NCBI RefSeq assembly: GCF_964355755.1
Contig: NC_092676.1
Span: 30,484,871 to 30,548,870 of the forward strand
Direction: 5' to 3'
From: Antedon mediterranea
Lineage: Eukaryota > Echinodermata > Crinoidea > Comatulida > Antedonidae
DNA length: 64,000 nt
In this document: positions 25,301 through 37,100 of the stretch, piece by piece
Layout of the letters: every line of letters starts with the position of its first letter
Position numbering within the stretch: position 1 is the first letter of the stretch
The notes under the pieces: generated by a model
Seen by the model: only the letters and a program-made list of their open reading frames with translations
What the model was told of the DNA's origin: nothing
Database searches by the model: none
Program-made: the position numbers and the translations under genes

Positions 25301-26903
25301 TACCATTTGTACACCATTGGCCTAACATAATGCAATTACTATTATGTCTATTCTATATAATTTAAATAAATAAATAAATAAATAAATAATATAATTTAAA
25401 TAAACTATTTGCCAGATTCACAAAAGTTCTGTCGCCAAGTTTATGGTTTATAAATGTATATTACACCAATTTATTACACTAAACTGTCTATTAAACCTTG
25501 AATTAATATAATTGTTTAATATAATATAATTTCAGTTCTGATTCTGTCAGGGAACTTAGGAAAATGATTGTGTATGTATTTCAGGTTTGTACTCTGGTGT
25601 TGATCGTCAGTATAGTGTAAAAGCATCCACTGTATGTCAAGCTATCATCATAAATAATTCACACATAACAGATATTGCTGACAGGGTGAGTCAACTTAAA
25701 ATGTTATTTCAATATATTTATAATTTTAGAATGTGTAATCTCTCTAATTTCAATTTATTGCTTATTTTTTTTAGTACAAATCAGGTGCTGGTTTAACATT
25801 GACGAAAACTTTAGATCAGTGGAGCAAATTATATGAACGATGGTCTCCTGAATTATTTAAAAAATATCAAGCACATTTACAAATAGAGGTAAGTAGAGAA
25901 GCTGAATATTCTTTAATAATGCCTTTTAATTTTGTTGTTAAATCTAACCTATTTGCATCTTTTTCCAGACAATTTTAAAATACGTTGGTGATTGTCAATT
26001 ATTACAAGATGTTCCAGTGGGTTTTCTTTATTCTTTGGTTATAGCAAGTGCTGTACATGAATACCAGGAAGACATAACAATTGTAGGTAAGGATTATTTG
26101 GGTTATTACAACATCAATTGAGTTTGCTGTAGGAGTCCCCCTGGGTCTAGCATGTGTGATACGTGTTAAATTGAATTGAATTGAACATCTAAAACAAAGA
26201 CAGTGAAAATCAAATTTCGCTATTTAAAGTACAACTAACATTAAAAATCACCTTATTGTTTAAAAACTAATTTACATACATTTTTACAATTACATGATTC
26301 TTTTACTCTAAAACTATTAAACCAAATAACTAACACTTTATTATGTTGCATTTATTTACAAAGCTGATAAAGACAATCTTAATGCAAGCTTGAAAAGGAG
26401 CAACTCAAAAAGGAAGTCAATGAAAAAAGAATCTGCACAAGGAGGAGTGAGCTCTATCCTGAAACCAGGTCAATTTTATGCAAATGTTGCATCTGATCAT
26501 TTTAAAGAGGAAGACAGATTTTTACTATTATTTGAAGGATCTGTTAAAGTAAAATATTCTGGAAAAAGTTCTGGGAATTTACTTGAAACAGGCAAACTAT
26601 TTTGTAAGTGCCTATTGTAAAAATGTGTAAGCATATAAAATGTTACAGATGTTATTGCCTTATAATTGTCAATAGACAAGTTTATAGAAATAATGAAACA
26701 TTTGATGTGAATAATGACAATATACTAGTTTATATCCTTACTATTTTATTCTTTATACAGACATTCCATCAAGTAAGATGATGCAGTGTACAGTAATTGT
26801 GAAATCTACCGCCATTTTGCTCCGATTTACAGGAACAGTGTTTTTACATACTTGTAAAGACTACCCAAAGGCCATCCTCAACTTACCAAACAAATCAAGG
26901 TGA
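19359..26903 (+). CDS. Multi-CNB-domain protein with N-myristoylation-like start, 10 exons, 490 aa
   Basis: Exons: 19359-19554, 21494-21653, 21818-21986, 22155-22312, 22744-22817, 25585-25685, 25775-25888, 25969-26086, 26364-26603, 26761-26903. The start MGAGASKKDK fits an N-myristoyltransferase site. Residues ~45-135 match a cyclic-nucleotide-binding (CNB) fold: GIYIILSGEV, then PGDFFGEISTLF, which is the phosphate-binding cassette. The usual Arg of that cassette is Cys110 (YIPCTAHV), so nucleotide binding is doubtful. Two further degenerate CNB-like segments follow (about 179-300 and 340-480), the last preceded by a basic Lys/Ser-rich insert. No kinase or channel region is seen. The exact family is not recognised; a membrane-tethered scaffold or pseudo-sensor is a guess. 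The exon 1 donor (GTCCTA) is weak and lies next to the Helentron. The final TGA follows AAATCAAGG; that AG|GTGAAT could instead be a donor. Confidence 0.72.
19565..21068 (+). mobile_element. Helentron/HINE-type (Helitron2-like) non-autonomous element
   Basis: The 5' end TTAGGTTATATGCATT is the reverse complement of AATGCATATAACCTA at 21024-21038. That copy is followed directly by a hairpin (ATTCGTCA-TAG-TGACGAAT, 21041-21059), then AAATCTAG and T. Asymmetric terminal inverted repeats with a 3' hairpin and a CTAG-like end are the hallmark of Helentrons and their non-autonomous HINEs. The body is CpG-richer than its surroundings and includes a tRNA-like stretch near 20625-20680 and a long palindrome. 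No Rep-helicase frame is present, so it would depend on a helper. It begins about 10 bp inside intron 1 of the CNB gene. Confidence 0.78.
20682..20898. repeat. ~217-bp near-perfect palindrome
   Basis: Two arms of about 107 bp are almost exact reverse complements, meeting at CACAAAATTTGTG with no real spacer. Outer ends are AAACGAAACGAAAT and ATTTCGTTTCGTTT. Transcribed, it would form a very long hairpin RNA. It lies inside the Helentron-like element. Confidence 0.92.
21121..21362 (+). mobile_element. tRNA-derived SINE
   Basis: The head resembles a tRNA: A-box-like TAGCCGAGTGGTTAGG, a GTC anticodon position within ACTGTCATA, and B-box-like GGGTTCAATTCCC. A conserved-looking body follows (ACTCAGCTGTAAATGAGTAC, then GGCCACCCTACCACATAATG) and a TTTACC-type tail. 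The tRNA-Asp-like head is not intact enough to be a functional tRNA gene. The open frame from 21120 is this SINE. Confidence 0.8.
22895..25336. repeat. 42-bp tandem array, ~58 copies, CNB gene intron 5
   Basis: Unit: ATTATATATACCATTTGTAC, ACCATTGGCCTAACATAATG, CA. Copies are nearly identical, with marked variants (CACTATTGG, AATACAATT, AATGTAATT, and extra TA steps near 23903, 24413 and 25253). Several variants recur in blocks, so multi-unit segments were themselves duplicated. As 42 is a multiple of 3 and the unit lacks in-frame stops in one frame on each strand, 14-residue repeat frames run on both strands. These are not considered genes. Confidence 0.97.
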
Positions 26904-28155
26904 ATGTGAAGATTTCAATACAAAATCAAGCACAAATGAAAGTGTGTTACTTCCACAATATCCACATTATTTATTGACTTTTACTGATTGTATTGCTGAT
27001 TCTGAGATGATGATTGGAAAAAAGCACTTTGTAATTCTTTTCCAGTTAATGCACAATCAACGGTGAATTGCAAAAATTAATTCTTTATAAATCAAATGTT
27101 GTTAACTTGCTTTTATATAAATATGTCATCTATTTAAGTTTTGAATAAATTTAGTATACTACTATTAGTCTTTAGTTACTAAATGTACAACACAAAAGTA
27201 TATTTATAAACCAAAATGTTGCAGATATTTTCTAGTTCTATCTTCGCCCTGCACTAGAATCTTGTTGAGTATCTGAAATTGTAATAACATTATTAAGTGG
27301 TGTAGCTCTGCGTTGTTCCCATTCAAGTAAGATTGTGTTGATAATTATCTTGTAATGGCCGATCTACTAGTAGTACTATGATTTCAAAACATAAATTGTC
27401 GTGACATCTTTTGGTTGAATGCCATGTTTTTCCTGTTGAAAACTGAATTAAAAGAAAAAGAAATAATTAACAACGTTTACTTGCTTTATTTAAATTCTGA
27501 TAGACCTATACACAGTAAACTATGTGTATATTATTTACTATAGCAAAATGGACAACTTTAATGTGGAGCCTGAACCTGATCCACTACATTTATGTGTATG
27601 TCGACTACTATAAATCATAAGAAGGGCAATGTCTTGTCTTTCTGTTACCAAGTGGTTTCCAAAGAAAAGCTCCTCTAAAAGTAGATAGAACTCGATATTG
27701 ATTTTCTAGATGTGATTATTGACATGCACAGTTTTTATTATATCACAAAATTGTTAGTTTAATCCCAAACAGAAATTGTTTGAGTAAAGGTTTAATAATT
27801 TACAGTCATTGTCATTAAATCACACTAAAAATTATACAATGGATAAACTTCAATTACTTTGTGTCGTTTGTACAATTAGGCCTAGATCATTCCTCTAATA
27901 CCAGCTGGTCATATACTGTTGGGTTATCAGTTGTGTTACGGTACAAATTGCTTCAAACAAGATCTAATTCACATTTTGAAAAAAAACGAAAATCATTCTG
28001 ATAATCAAGTAAAAAAAACATCCAGCCAATCGGATCCATGTATACAAGGGCTCTCATTGATAGGTGTGTGTTGCTGTACGACTCTTGGGTGACGTATGGT
28101 GTGTGGCGGTGTGGGTAATACTGGCTGGTCAACAGAGGGCGTTATTTTAATAAAA
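26904..28155. other. CNB gene 3' region and PSMD2 promoter region
   Basis: No additional gene seen. An AATAAA at 27144-27149 is a plausible poly(A) signal for the CNB gene. The last few hundred bases lead into the PSMD2 start codon and presumably include its promoter, without a recognisable TATA box at typical spacing. Confidence 0.5.
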
Positions 28156-31100
28156 ATGGCGACTACCAATAAGCAAAACGAGAAGAAATCGGAACAAAAA
28201 ACTGAAAAGAAACAAGGAACAGACCAAGATCGGGAGCTTGTAAGATATATGCGATTAATTATATTTTATAATGTTATACGTGATGGCTGTTTTAAGTTGT
28301 TGTGTGTGTTTATTGTACTTTTACAAACGAAATAACTTTCTGAATATTTGCAGTGTCATGACTCGCATATCACATTGTCATGTTCAGGCACCAAACTTTC
28401 TACTTTGGGTGGGTAGCCAGGGCCCTATAGGCCTAGCCTTGGTAGGGTAAGCCTAGGAGGACATAAGTTAATATCGTACCTGGTTAATCTTTGTCCTAGC
28501 CTCTTTATTTTTAAAAGGCTCTTTGCCTTGCTTGATGTTTTATGTACTGCTCAACTAGCGGATGTTTTCCCTTTTCGCATTTCTTTGTTTGAATTTGTAG
28601 GCCTAAACCTAGGCTAGGCCTAGCCTAGATTTTAGTAATACTAATATTAGTATACCCTATTTACAATACTAGGCCTATTAAAAAGCATTTTATTTAATAC
28701 GACAAGAAACTAAAGTACTGTATGCTAATTTTTACAAAAACCATTTAAAAGTGATTTTTTTTTAGTTTGTAATGTATTGTTGAGAAAAGGAAACCTCTCG
28801 CAATGAACTGAGATGCTGAACTTAATTAAACATGTCTACTCAAATTTTGACACATTTTTCAATTAAGAGAGAAGAAAAACAACAGATATTTCAACTAAAG
28901 CTGTACAGTAACGTCCCATTTCAGATCGGAAGATGTTCACACACAGTCACTGAAGACAATAAAATGTAATTCACAACAAATAATCGACAAGAAATGGATA
29001 AAAAAACAGGAAAATAGAGATAAATGTAGAACTGGTTTATAAAATCTGCCCACCTTGAGCAATACCATCTATTTCTTAAAAGTTTAGATCTGGGATTGCT
29101 ATAGCCTATTACTATCCTTGCGAGTAATGTTTTTGTTTCTTTTTTTTATCTAGTCAGAAGAAGATAAGTTGTTGCAAGATGAACTTAATATGCTTGTTGA
29201 AAGACTTACAGTAAGCAATTTCAATATTTTTACATCCCATTTCATTTTAAATGTGTACAAATAAACCACTTTTTAAAGAAAAAATAGTCTGAGAATTATA
29301 CTTAACTTAAGTTCAATTAAATTATTAATCACTCATTTTCCACAAATTCATTTTATATTCAATTTCTATTTATACTGTATTAATTTACAGGAGGTTGATA
29401 AGACATTGTATAGTCTGTTTTATATTCTATTTCCATTTACAATGTATTTTACAGGAGTCTGATAAAACATTGTATAAACCTGCATTAGAACAGTTGCGCG
29501 TCTTAATCAGGGCTTCAACAAGTTCAATGACCTCAGTTCCTAAGCCACTGAAATTTCTGCATCCTCATTATAGCACATTGATTGCTATTTATGAAAAAAT
29601 CAATGAAGCAGAAAATAAGGTAATAAAATGATTAATAGCATACTTTACATATACAGCATAGCATACAATGCATTGACTCAACACAAAATAATACACCCAC
29701 CAACTCACTATGGGATAATACCTCTACACAAGTTAGATTTTCACATTGTATTTCAGTATCTACACCACTATTGCCTCTACACAGGGGTTAGGGTTAGTAA
29801 CCTGATTGTATGAATTCATTATCCACACTTTCTTCTACACAAATGTATTAACTAATTAAGATTTTGACGTTTCTGATTTTCACCCAAACCACTAATTGGC
29901 AAGTTGCCTCTACACAAATGTATTAACTAATTTAGATTTTCATGTTAAGCGTTCATTACACAAAAGACCACTGCCTCAACTGTATTATTAACAAAATTTC
30001 TATGTAAATTTACAGAAATTTTGTGCAGACATTCTATCCGTTCTGGGTATGACAATGAGTGACAGCAGAGATTGTCTTAAGTACCGTTTACTTGGATCCA
30101 AAGAAGAGATAGGCTCATGGGGTCATGAATATGTCAGGTATTTATTTTCTTTAGGGAGGGAGGAAGTGTTTAAGTGTATTTAAATAATTTGTAGGAAGGT
30201 TACATAGTGCCATGGCTTTTTGATAATATCAGAAATGATGTCCTCCTCACACATAAACTGTGCGCCCATTAGCCCTGATGAAGGAAACTTTTTAGTTTTG
30301 TTTAGCCTTTTGTTTTGTATCTCTATTATTGTTACCCACCTTATTGTTTTTTAGCAATTTGCTTTTGGATTTATATTTATTGTATGTTAAGTAATAGCAA
30401 ACAAGGTAAGTAAATTTACAGTCCTTCAATTAACAAATTAATTGTGTTAATTTTTGTTGTGTTTGTCTAACTAGGCATTTAGCTGGTGAAATTGGCCAAG
30501 CATGGAATGAACTAGAGGATGACAAAAAAACAAATGAAGAAAAAGAGAAACTCCTATATTTGACACGTGAAATAATACCATATCACATGAATCACAATGC
30601 TGAAGCCGAAGCTTGTGACCTGCTAATGGAAATTGATAGACTAGACCTTTTAGAATCATTTGTTGACAATGATGCATTTTCACGTGTGTGTTTGTACTTA
30701 ACAAGGTTAGTAGCATATTGATTGATTGTAATAAAATAATGCAGTGTTCAGCATATCTTGTAACATTATTAAAAGTTATTTTATTATTTATAGTTGTGTT
30801 AACTATGTTCCTGAACCAGAAGATTCAACCTTGCTCCATACAGCTCTTGGAATATTTCGTAAATTTGACCGTTACCCAGAAGCTCTTCGTCTTGCTATTC
30901 GTCTTAACAATATTAAGCTTGTTGAAGAAATATTTACAACATGTAAAGATAGGTATGTCTTTGTGTTTTAGAATGATATGTCTTTGTGTTTTAGAATAGT
31001 ACAACTGGCTTAAATGTTGTGTATGCAGCACATAACTTATCCAATTTTTGTTTCAGAATGGTACAAAAACAAATGGCTTACATGTTAGGTATGCAGCAGA

Positions 31101-34100
31101 TATTCTTGGAACTGAATGAAGAAATGGAAGAATATGATGACCTTGTTGAAATCATGTCAAATTCTCATCTAAATACAAACTTTTTATCACTTGGTAGAGA
31201 GGTTAGTAACTTTCAAACTATGGTTGTGTGTGTGAGTCCATTGGGTTATGTTTGAAAATGCATACAATATAATGTTTTCCTGCGTATCTATGTAACATTG
31301 TTATTTAATTTAAAACTAAAAAATACAAAATCAACATTACATTTTTTAGCTCGACATTATGGAACCAAAAGTCCCGGAGGACATTTATAAAAGTCATCTA
31401 GATTCAAGTAAGTTTGTTTTTCTTTTGTTTGAAAATCTTGCATTATCAATGTTAACAAACAATTTGTTTTAAACAAAATTTGTAGTTTTAAATCAATTTA
31501 TGTACTATATTTATTCGAATAAATGCCTTGAAGCATTTATTGTTGAGGAGGGATTTTTATTTTATCATTATATTTTTATTATGAGCTTTAATAAATTGTG
31601 ATTGTATCTTTAGGATCATCGTTTGGTCAAACATCGTCTCAAGTAGATTCAGCTCGACAGAACTTGTCATCTTCATTTGTTAATGGTTTTGTAAATGCTG
31701 GCTTTGGACAAGACAAGCTTATTACTGAAGATGGAAATAGCTGGATTTATAAAAATAAAGAACATGGTGAGGTCACACATTCTACCATTTTAAGATAGCA
31801 TTCCTGATATTTGCAATTTATTTTATATATGTTTAATTTTTAATGCAATTGTTTTAAAAACTACTTAAGCATTTTGTACTCAGATTGTCTGAAACCAATT
31901 TGAAATTATGTACTTAAACACATTTGACAATGTATAGTCATCATACTATTGTCATTATTGTTAAAGGTATGATGAGTACAACAGCTTCTCTAGGATTGAT
32001 TCTTCTTTGGGATGTGGATGGTGGATTAACCCAAATTGATAAGTATCTTTATTCATCAGATGATTATATTAAGGTAATTTTTTAACTGAATAATTATTTT
32101 ATTATTACTAATTATTTGATACTGCTCATTTATGATAATTAGAATAAGTTAATATCCAAGAGTACAGTTTAACTTAAAATATAAAAAATGCACTCTCCTA
32201 TTTATACACTTGTTTCAGTCTGGTGCACTGCTTGCTTGTGGTATTGTTAACTCAGGAGTGCGAAATGAGTGTGACCCTGCTAGAGCACTCTTGTCTGATT
32301 ATGTTCTGCATAGTAATAATACAATGAGAATAGGAGCCATATTTGGGTAAGTATAAAATGATTAAATAAATGACAAATAATTGCTACAGTTAAATCATTC
32401 CCTTATAAAACTTGACAATGTTAATTTATAAAGATATCCGGTATTCTTAGTTGTACTTTCTACAGCCAGACATTATCTATACTATATGCTTGGGAGTATG
32501 ATCCAACCAACTAACTTAGGATTAATTCATGTTTAATGCAATCCTAGTTTAAATTGGATACTCTATAATTTTCATTTCATACTCAGGCCCCCTGGAACTT
32601 GTTCATTTCATACCCAGGCCCCCTGGAACTTGTTTATTAATTCTTATAAGCTAACACAAAGGGAAGATGGGTAATAGTGCTTCATCAAAACATGCTTCAA
32701 ACATTTTTCATCCATATTTTCCTTGCTTAAATTTATTTTGTTTAGACTTGGTTTGGCTTATGCAGGCTCTAACAGTGAAGATGTACTTGGCTGCCTACTT
32801 CCAGTAATGTCTGATTCTAAGTCTAATATGGAGGTAATAGGAATAACAGCTGTAGCATGTGGTATGATTGCAGTTGGAAGTTGTAATGGGGATGTAACGT
32901 CTACCATTTTACAGACCATGATGGATAAGACCAAATCACGACTGAAAGAAACTCATGCCAGATTCTTAGCCTTGGGGCTTGGCTTAGCTTACCTAGGTAT
33001 GTTTGTTTCAATTTTTATAGACAGCTTAATAATATGTTCTCATCAGTAACAAGCAAACAATGAATGTATCAATATATTGATCTATAAACAGGTAAACAAG
33101 AATCTGTAGATGCTACTCTAGCTGCTTTAGATGTCATTCCAGAACCATTTAAACAGTTTGCTAAGATTCTTGTGGAGGTCTGTGCTTATGCAGGTAATTT
33201 TATGCTACTTGGATACAAACTTATTTCATATATAAAAGGGAAAAAATGAACAAAACATCTTCTGTTTACAGATAGGAGTAATATAACTGAACCCTCAATT
33301 ACATAGGGCACAGGCCTGCTGCTGTTATCTGGTGATTTACAGATAGTAGTAATTTAACTGAACCCTCAATTACATAGGGCACAGGCCTGCTGCTGTTATC
33401 TGGTGATTTACAGATAGGAGTAATATAACTGAACCCTCAATTACATAGGGCACAGGCCTGCTGCTGTTATCTGGTGATTTACAGATAGGAGTAATATAAC
33501 TGAACCCTCAATTACATAGGGCACAGGCCTGCTGCTTTTATCTGATGATTTACAGATAGTAGTAATTTAACTGAACCCTCAATTACATAGGGCACAGGCC
33601 TGCTGCTGTTATCTGGTGATTTACAGATAGGAGTAATATAACTGAACCCTCAATTACATAGGGCACAGGCCTGCTGCTGTTATCTGGTGATTTACAGATA
33701 GGAGTAATATAACTGAACCCTCAATTACATAGGGCACAGGCCTGCTGCTGTTATCTGGTGATTTACAGATAGTAGTAATATAACTGAACCCTCAATTACA
33801 TAGGGCACAGGCCTGCTGCTGTTATCTGGTGATTTACAGATAGTAGTAATATAACTGAACCCTCAATTACATAGGGCACAGGCCTGCTGCTGTTATCTGG
33901 TGATTTACAGATAGTAGTAATATAACTGAACCCTCAATTACATAGGGCACAGGCCTGCTGCTGTTATCTGGTGATTTACAGATAGGAGTAATATAACTGA
34001 ACCCTCAATTACATAGGGCACAGGCCTGCTGCTGTTATCTGGTGTTGTACAGAGAGGAGTAATATAACTGAACCCTCAATTACATAGGGCACAGGCCTGC

Positions 34101-37100
34101 TGCTGTTATCTGGTGTTGTACAGATAGGAGTAATATAACTGAACCCTCAATTACATAGGGCACAGGCCTGCTGCTGTTATCTGGTGTTGTACAGATAGGA
34201 GTAATATAACTGAACCCTCAATTACATAGGGCACAGGCCTGCTGCTGTTATCTGGTGATTTACAGATAGGAGTAATATAACTGAACCCTCAATTACATAG
34301 GGCACAGGCCTGCTGCTGTTATCTGGTGATTTACAGATAGGAGTAATATAACTGAACCCTCAATTACATAGGGCACAGGCCTGCTGCTGTTATCTGGTGT
34401 TGTACAGATAGTAGTAATATAACTGAACCCTCAATTACATAGGGCACAGGCCTGCTGCTGTTATCTGGTGATTTACAGATAGTAGTAATATAACTGAACC
34501 CTCAATTACATAGGGCACAGGCCTGCTGCTGTTATCTGGTGTTGTACAGAGAGGAGTAATATAACTGAACCCTCAATTACATAGGGCACAGGCCTGCTGC
34601 TGTTATCTGGTGTTGTACAGAGAGGAGTAATATAACTGAACCCTCAATTACATAGGGCACAGGCCTGCTGCTGTTATCTGGTGTTGTACAGATAGGAGTA
34701 ATATAACTGAACCCTCAATTACATAGGGCACAGGCCTGCTGCTGTTATCTGGTGATTTACAGATAGGAGTAATATAACTGAACCCTCAATTACATAGGGC
34801 ACAGGCCTGCTGCTGTTATCTGGTGATTTACAGATAGGAGTAATATAACTGAACCCTCAATTACATAGGGCACAGGCCTGCTGCTGTTATCTGGTGATTT
34901 ACAGATAGGAGTAATATAACTGAACCCTCAATTACATAGGGCACAGGCCTGCTGCTGTTATCTGGTGATTTACAGATAGTAGTAATATAACTGAACCCTC
35001 AATTACATAGGGCACAGGCCTGCTGCTGTTATCTGGTGATTTACAGATAGGAGTAATATAACTGAACCCTCAATTACATAGGGCACAGGCCTGCTGCTGT
35101 TATCTGGTGATTTACAGATAGGAGTAATATAACTGAACCCTCAATTACATAGGGCACAGGCCTGCTGCTGTTATCTGGTGATTTACAGATAGGAGTAATA
35201 TAACTGAACCCTCAATTACATAGGGCACAGGCCTGCTGCTTTTATCTGATGATTTACAGATAGTAGTAATTTAACTGAACCCTCAATTACATAGGGCACA
35301 GGCCTGCTGCTGTTATCTGGTGATTTACAGATAGGAGTAATATAACTGAACCCTCAATTACATAGGGCACAGGCCTGCTGCTGTTATCTGGTGATTTACA
35401 GATAGGAGTAATATAACTGAACCCTCAATTACATAGGTCACAGGCCTGCTGCTGTTATCTGGTGATTTACAGATAGTAGTAATATAACTGAACCCTCAAT
35501 TACATAGGGCACAGGCCTGCTGCTGTTATCTGGTGATTTACAGATAGGAGTAATATAACTGAACCCTCAATTACATAGGGCACAGGCCTGCTGCTGTTAT
35601 CTGGTGATTTACAGATAGGAGTAATATAACTGAACCCTCAATTACATAGGGCACAGGCCTGCTGCTGTTATCTGGTGATTTACAGATAGTAGTAATATAA
35701 CTGAACCCTCAATTACATAGGGCACAGGCCTGCTGCTGTTATCTGGTGTTGTACAGAGAGGAGTAAAATAACTGAACCCTCAATTACATAGGGCACAGGC
35801 CTGCTGCTGTTATCTGGTGTTGTACAGAGAGGAGTAATATAACTGAACCCTCAATTACACAGGGCACAGGCCTGCTGCTGTTATCTGGTGTTGTACAGAT
35901 AGGAGTAATATAACTGAACCCTCAATTACATAGGGCACAGGCCTGCTGCTGTTATCTGGTGATTTACAGATAGGAGTAATATAACTGAACCCTCAATTAC
36001 ATAGGGCACAGGCCTGCTGCTGTTATCTGGTGATTTACAGATAGGAGTAATATAACTGAACCCTCAATTACATAGGGCACAGGCCTGCTGCTGTTATCTG
36101 GTGATTTACAGATAGTAGTAATATAACTGAACCCTCAATTACATAGGGCACAGGCCTGCTGCTGTTATCTGGTGATTTACAGATAGGAGTAATATAACTG
36201 AACCCTCAATTACATAGGGCACAGGCCTGCTGCTGTTATCTGGTGATTTACAGATAGGAGTAATATAACTGAACCCTCAATTACATAGGGCACAGGCCTG
36301 CTGCTGTTATCTGGTGATTTACAGATAGGAGTAATATAACTGAACCCTCAATTACATAGGGCACAGGCCTGCTGCTGTTATCTGGTGATTTACAGATAGG
36401 AGTAATATAACTGAACCCTCAATTACATAGGGCACAGGCCTGCTGCTGTTATATCTGGTGATTTACAGATAGGAGTAATATAACTGAACCCTCAATTACA
36501 TAGGGCACAGGCCTGCTGCTGTTATCTGGTGATTTACAGATAGGAGTAATATAACTGAACCCTCAATTACATAGGGCACAGGCCTGCTGCTGTTATCTGG
36601 TGATTTACAGATAGGAGTAATATAACTGAACCCTCAATTACATAGGGCACAGGCCTGCTGCTGTTATCTGGTGATTTACAGATAGTAGTAATATAACTGA
36701 ACCCTCAATTACATAGGGCACAGGCCTGCTGCTGTTATCTGGTGATTTACAGATAGGAGTAATATAACTAAACCCTCAATTACATAGGGCACAGGCCTGC
36801 TGCTGTTATCTGGTGTTGTACAGAGAAGAGTAATATAACTGAACCCTCAATTACATAGGGCACAGGCCTGCTGCTGTTATCTGGTGATTTACAGATAGGA
36901 GTAATATAACTGAACCCTCAATTACATAGGGCACAGGCCTGCTGCTGTTATCTGGTGATTTACAGATAGGAGTAATATAACTGAACCCTCAATTACATAG
37001 GGCACAGGCCTGCTGCTGTTATCTGGTGATTTACAGATAGTAGTAATATAACTGAACCCTCAATTACATAGGGCACAGGCCTGCTGCTGTTATCTGGTGA

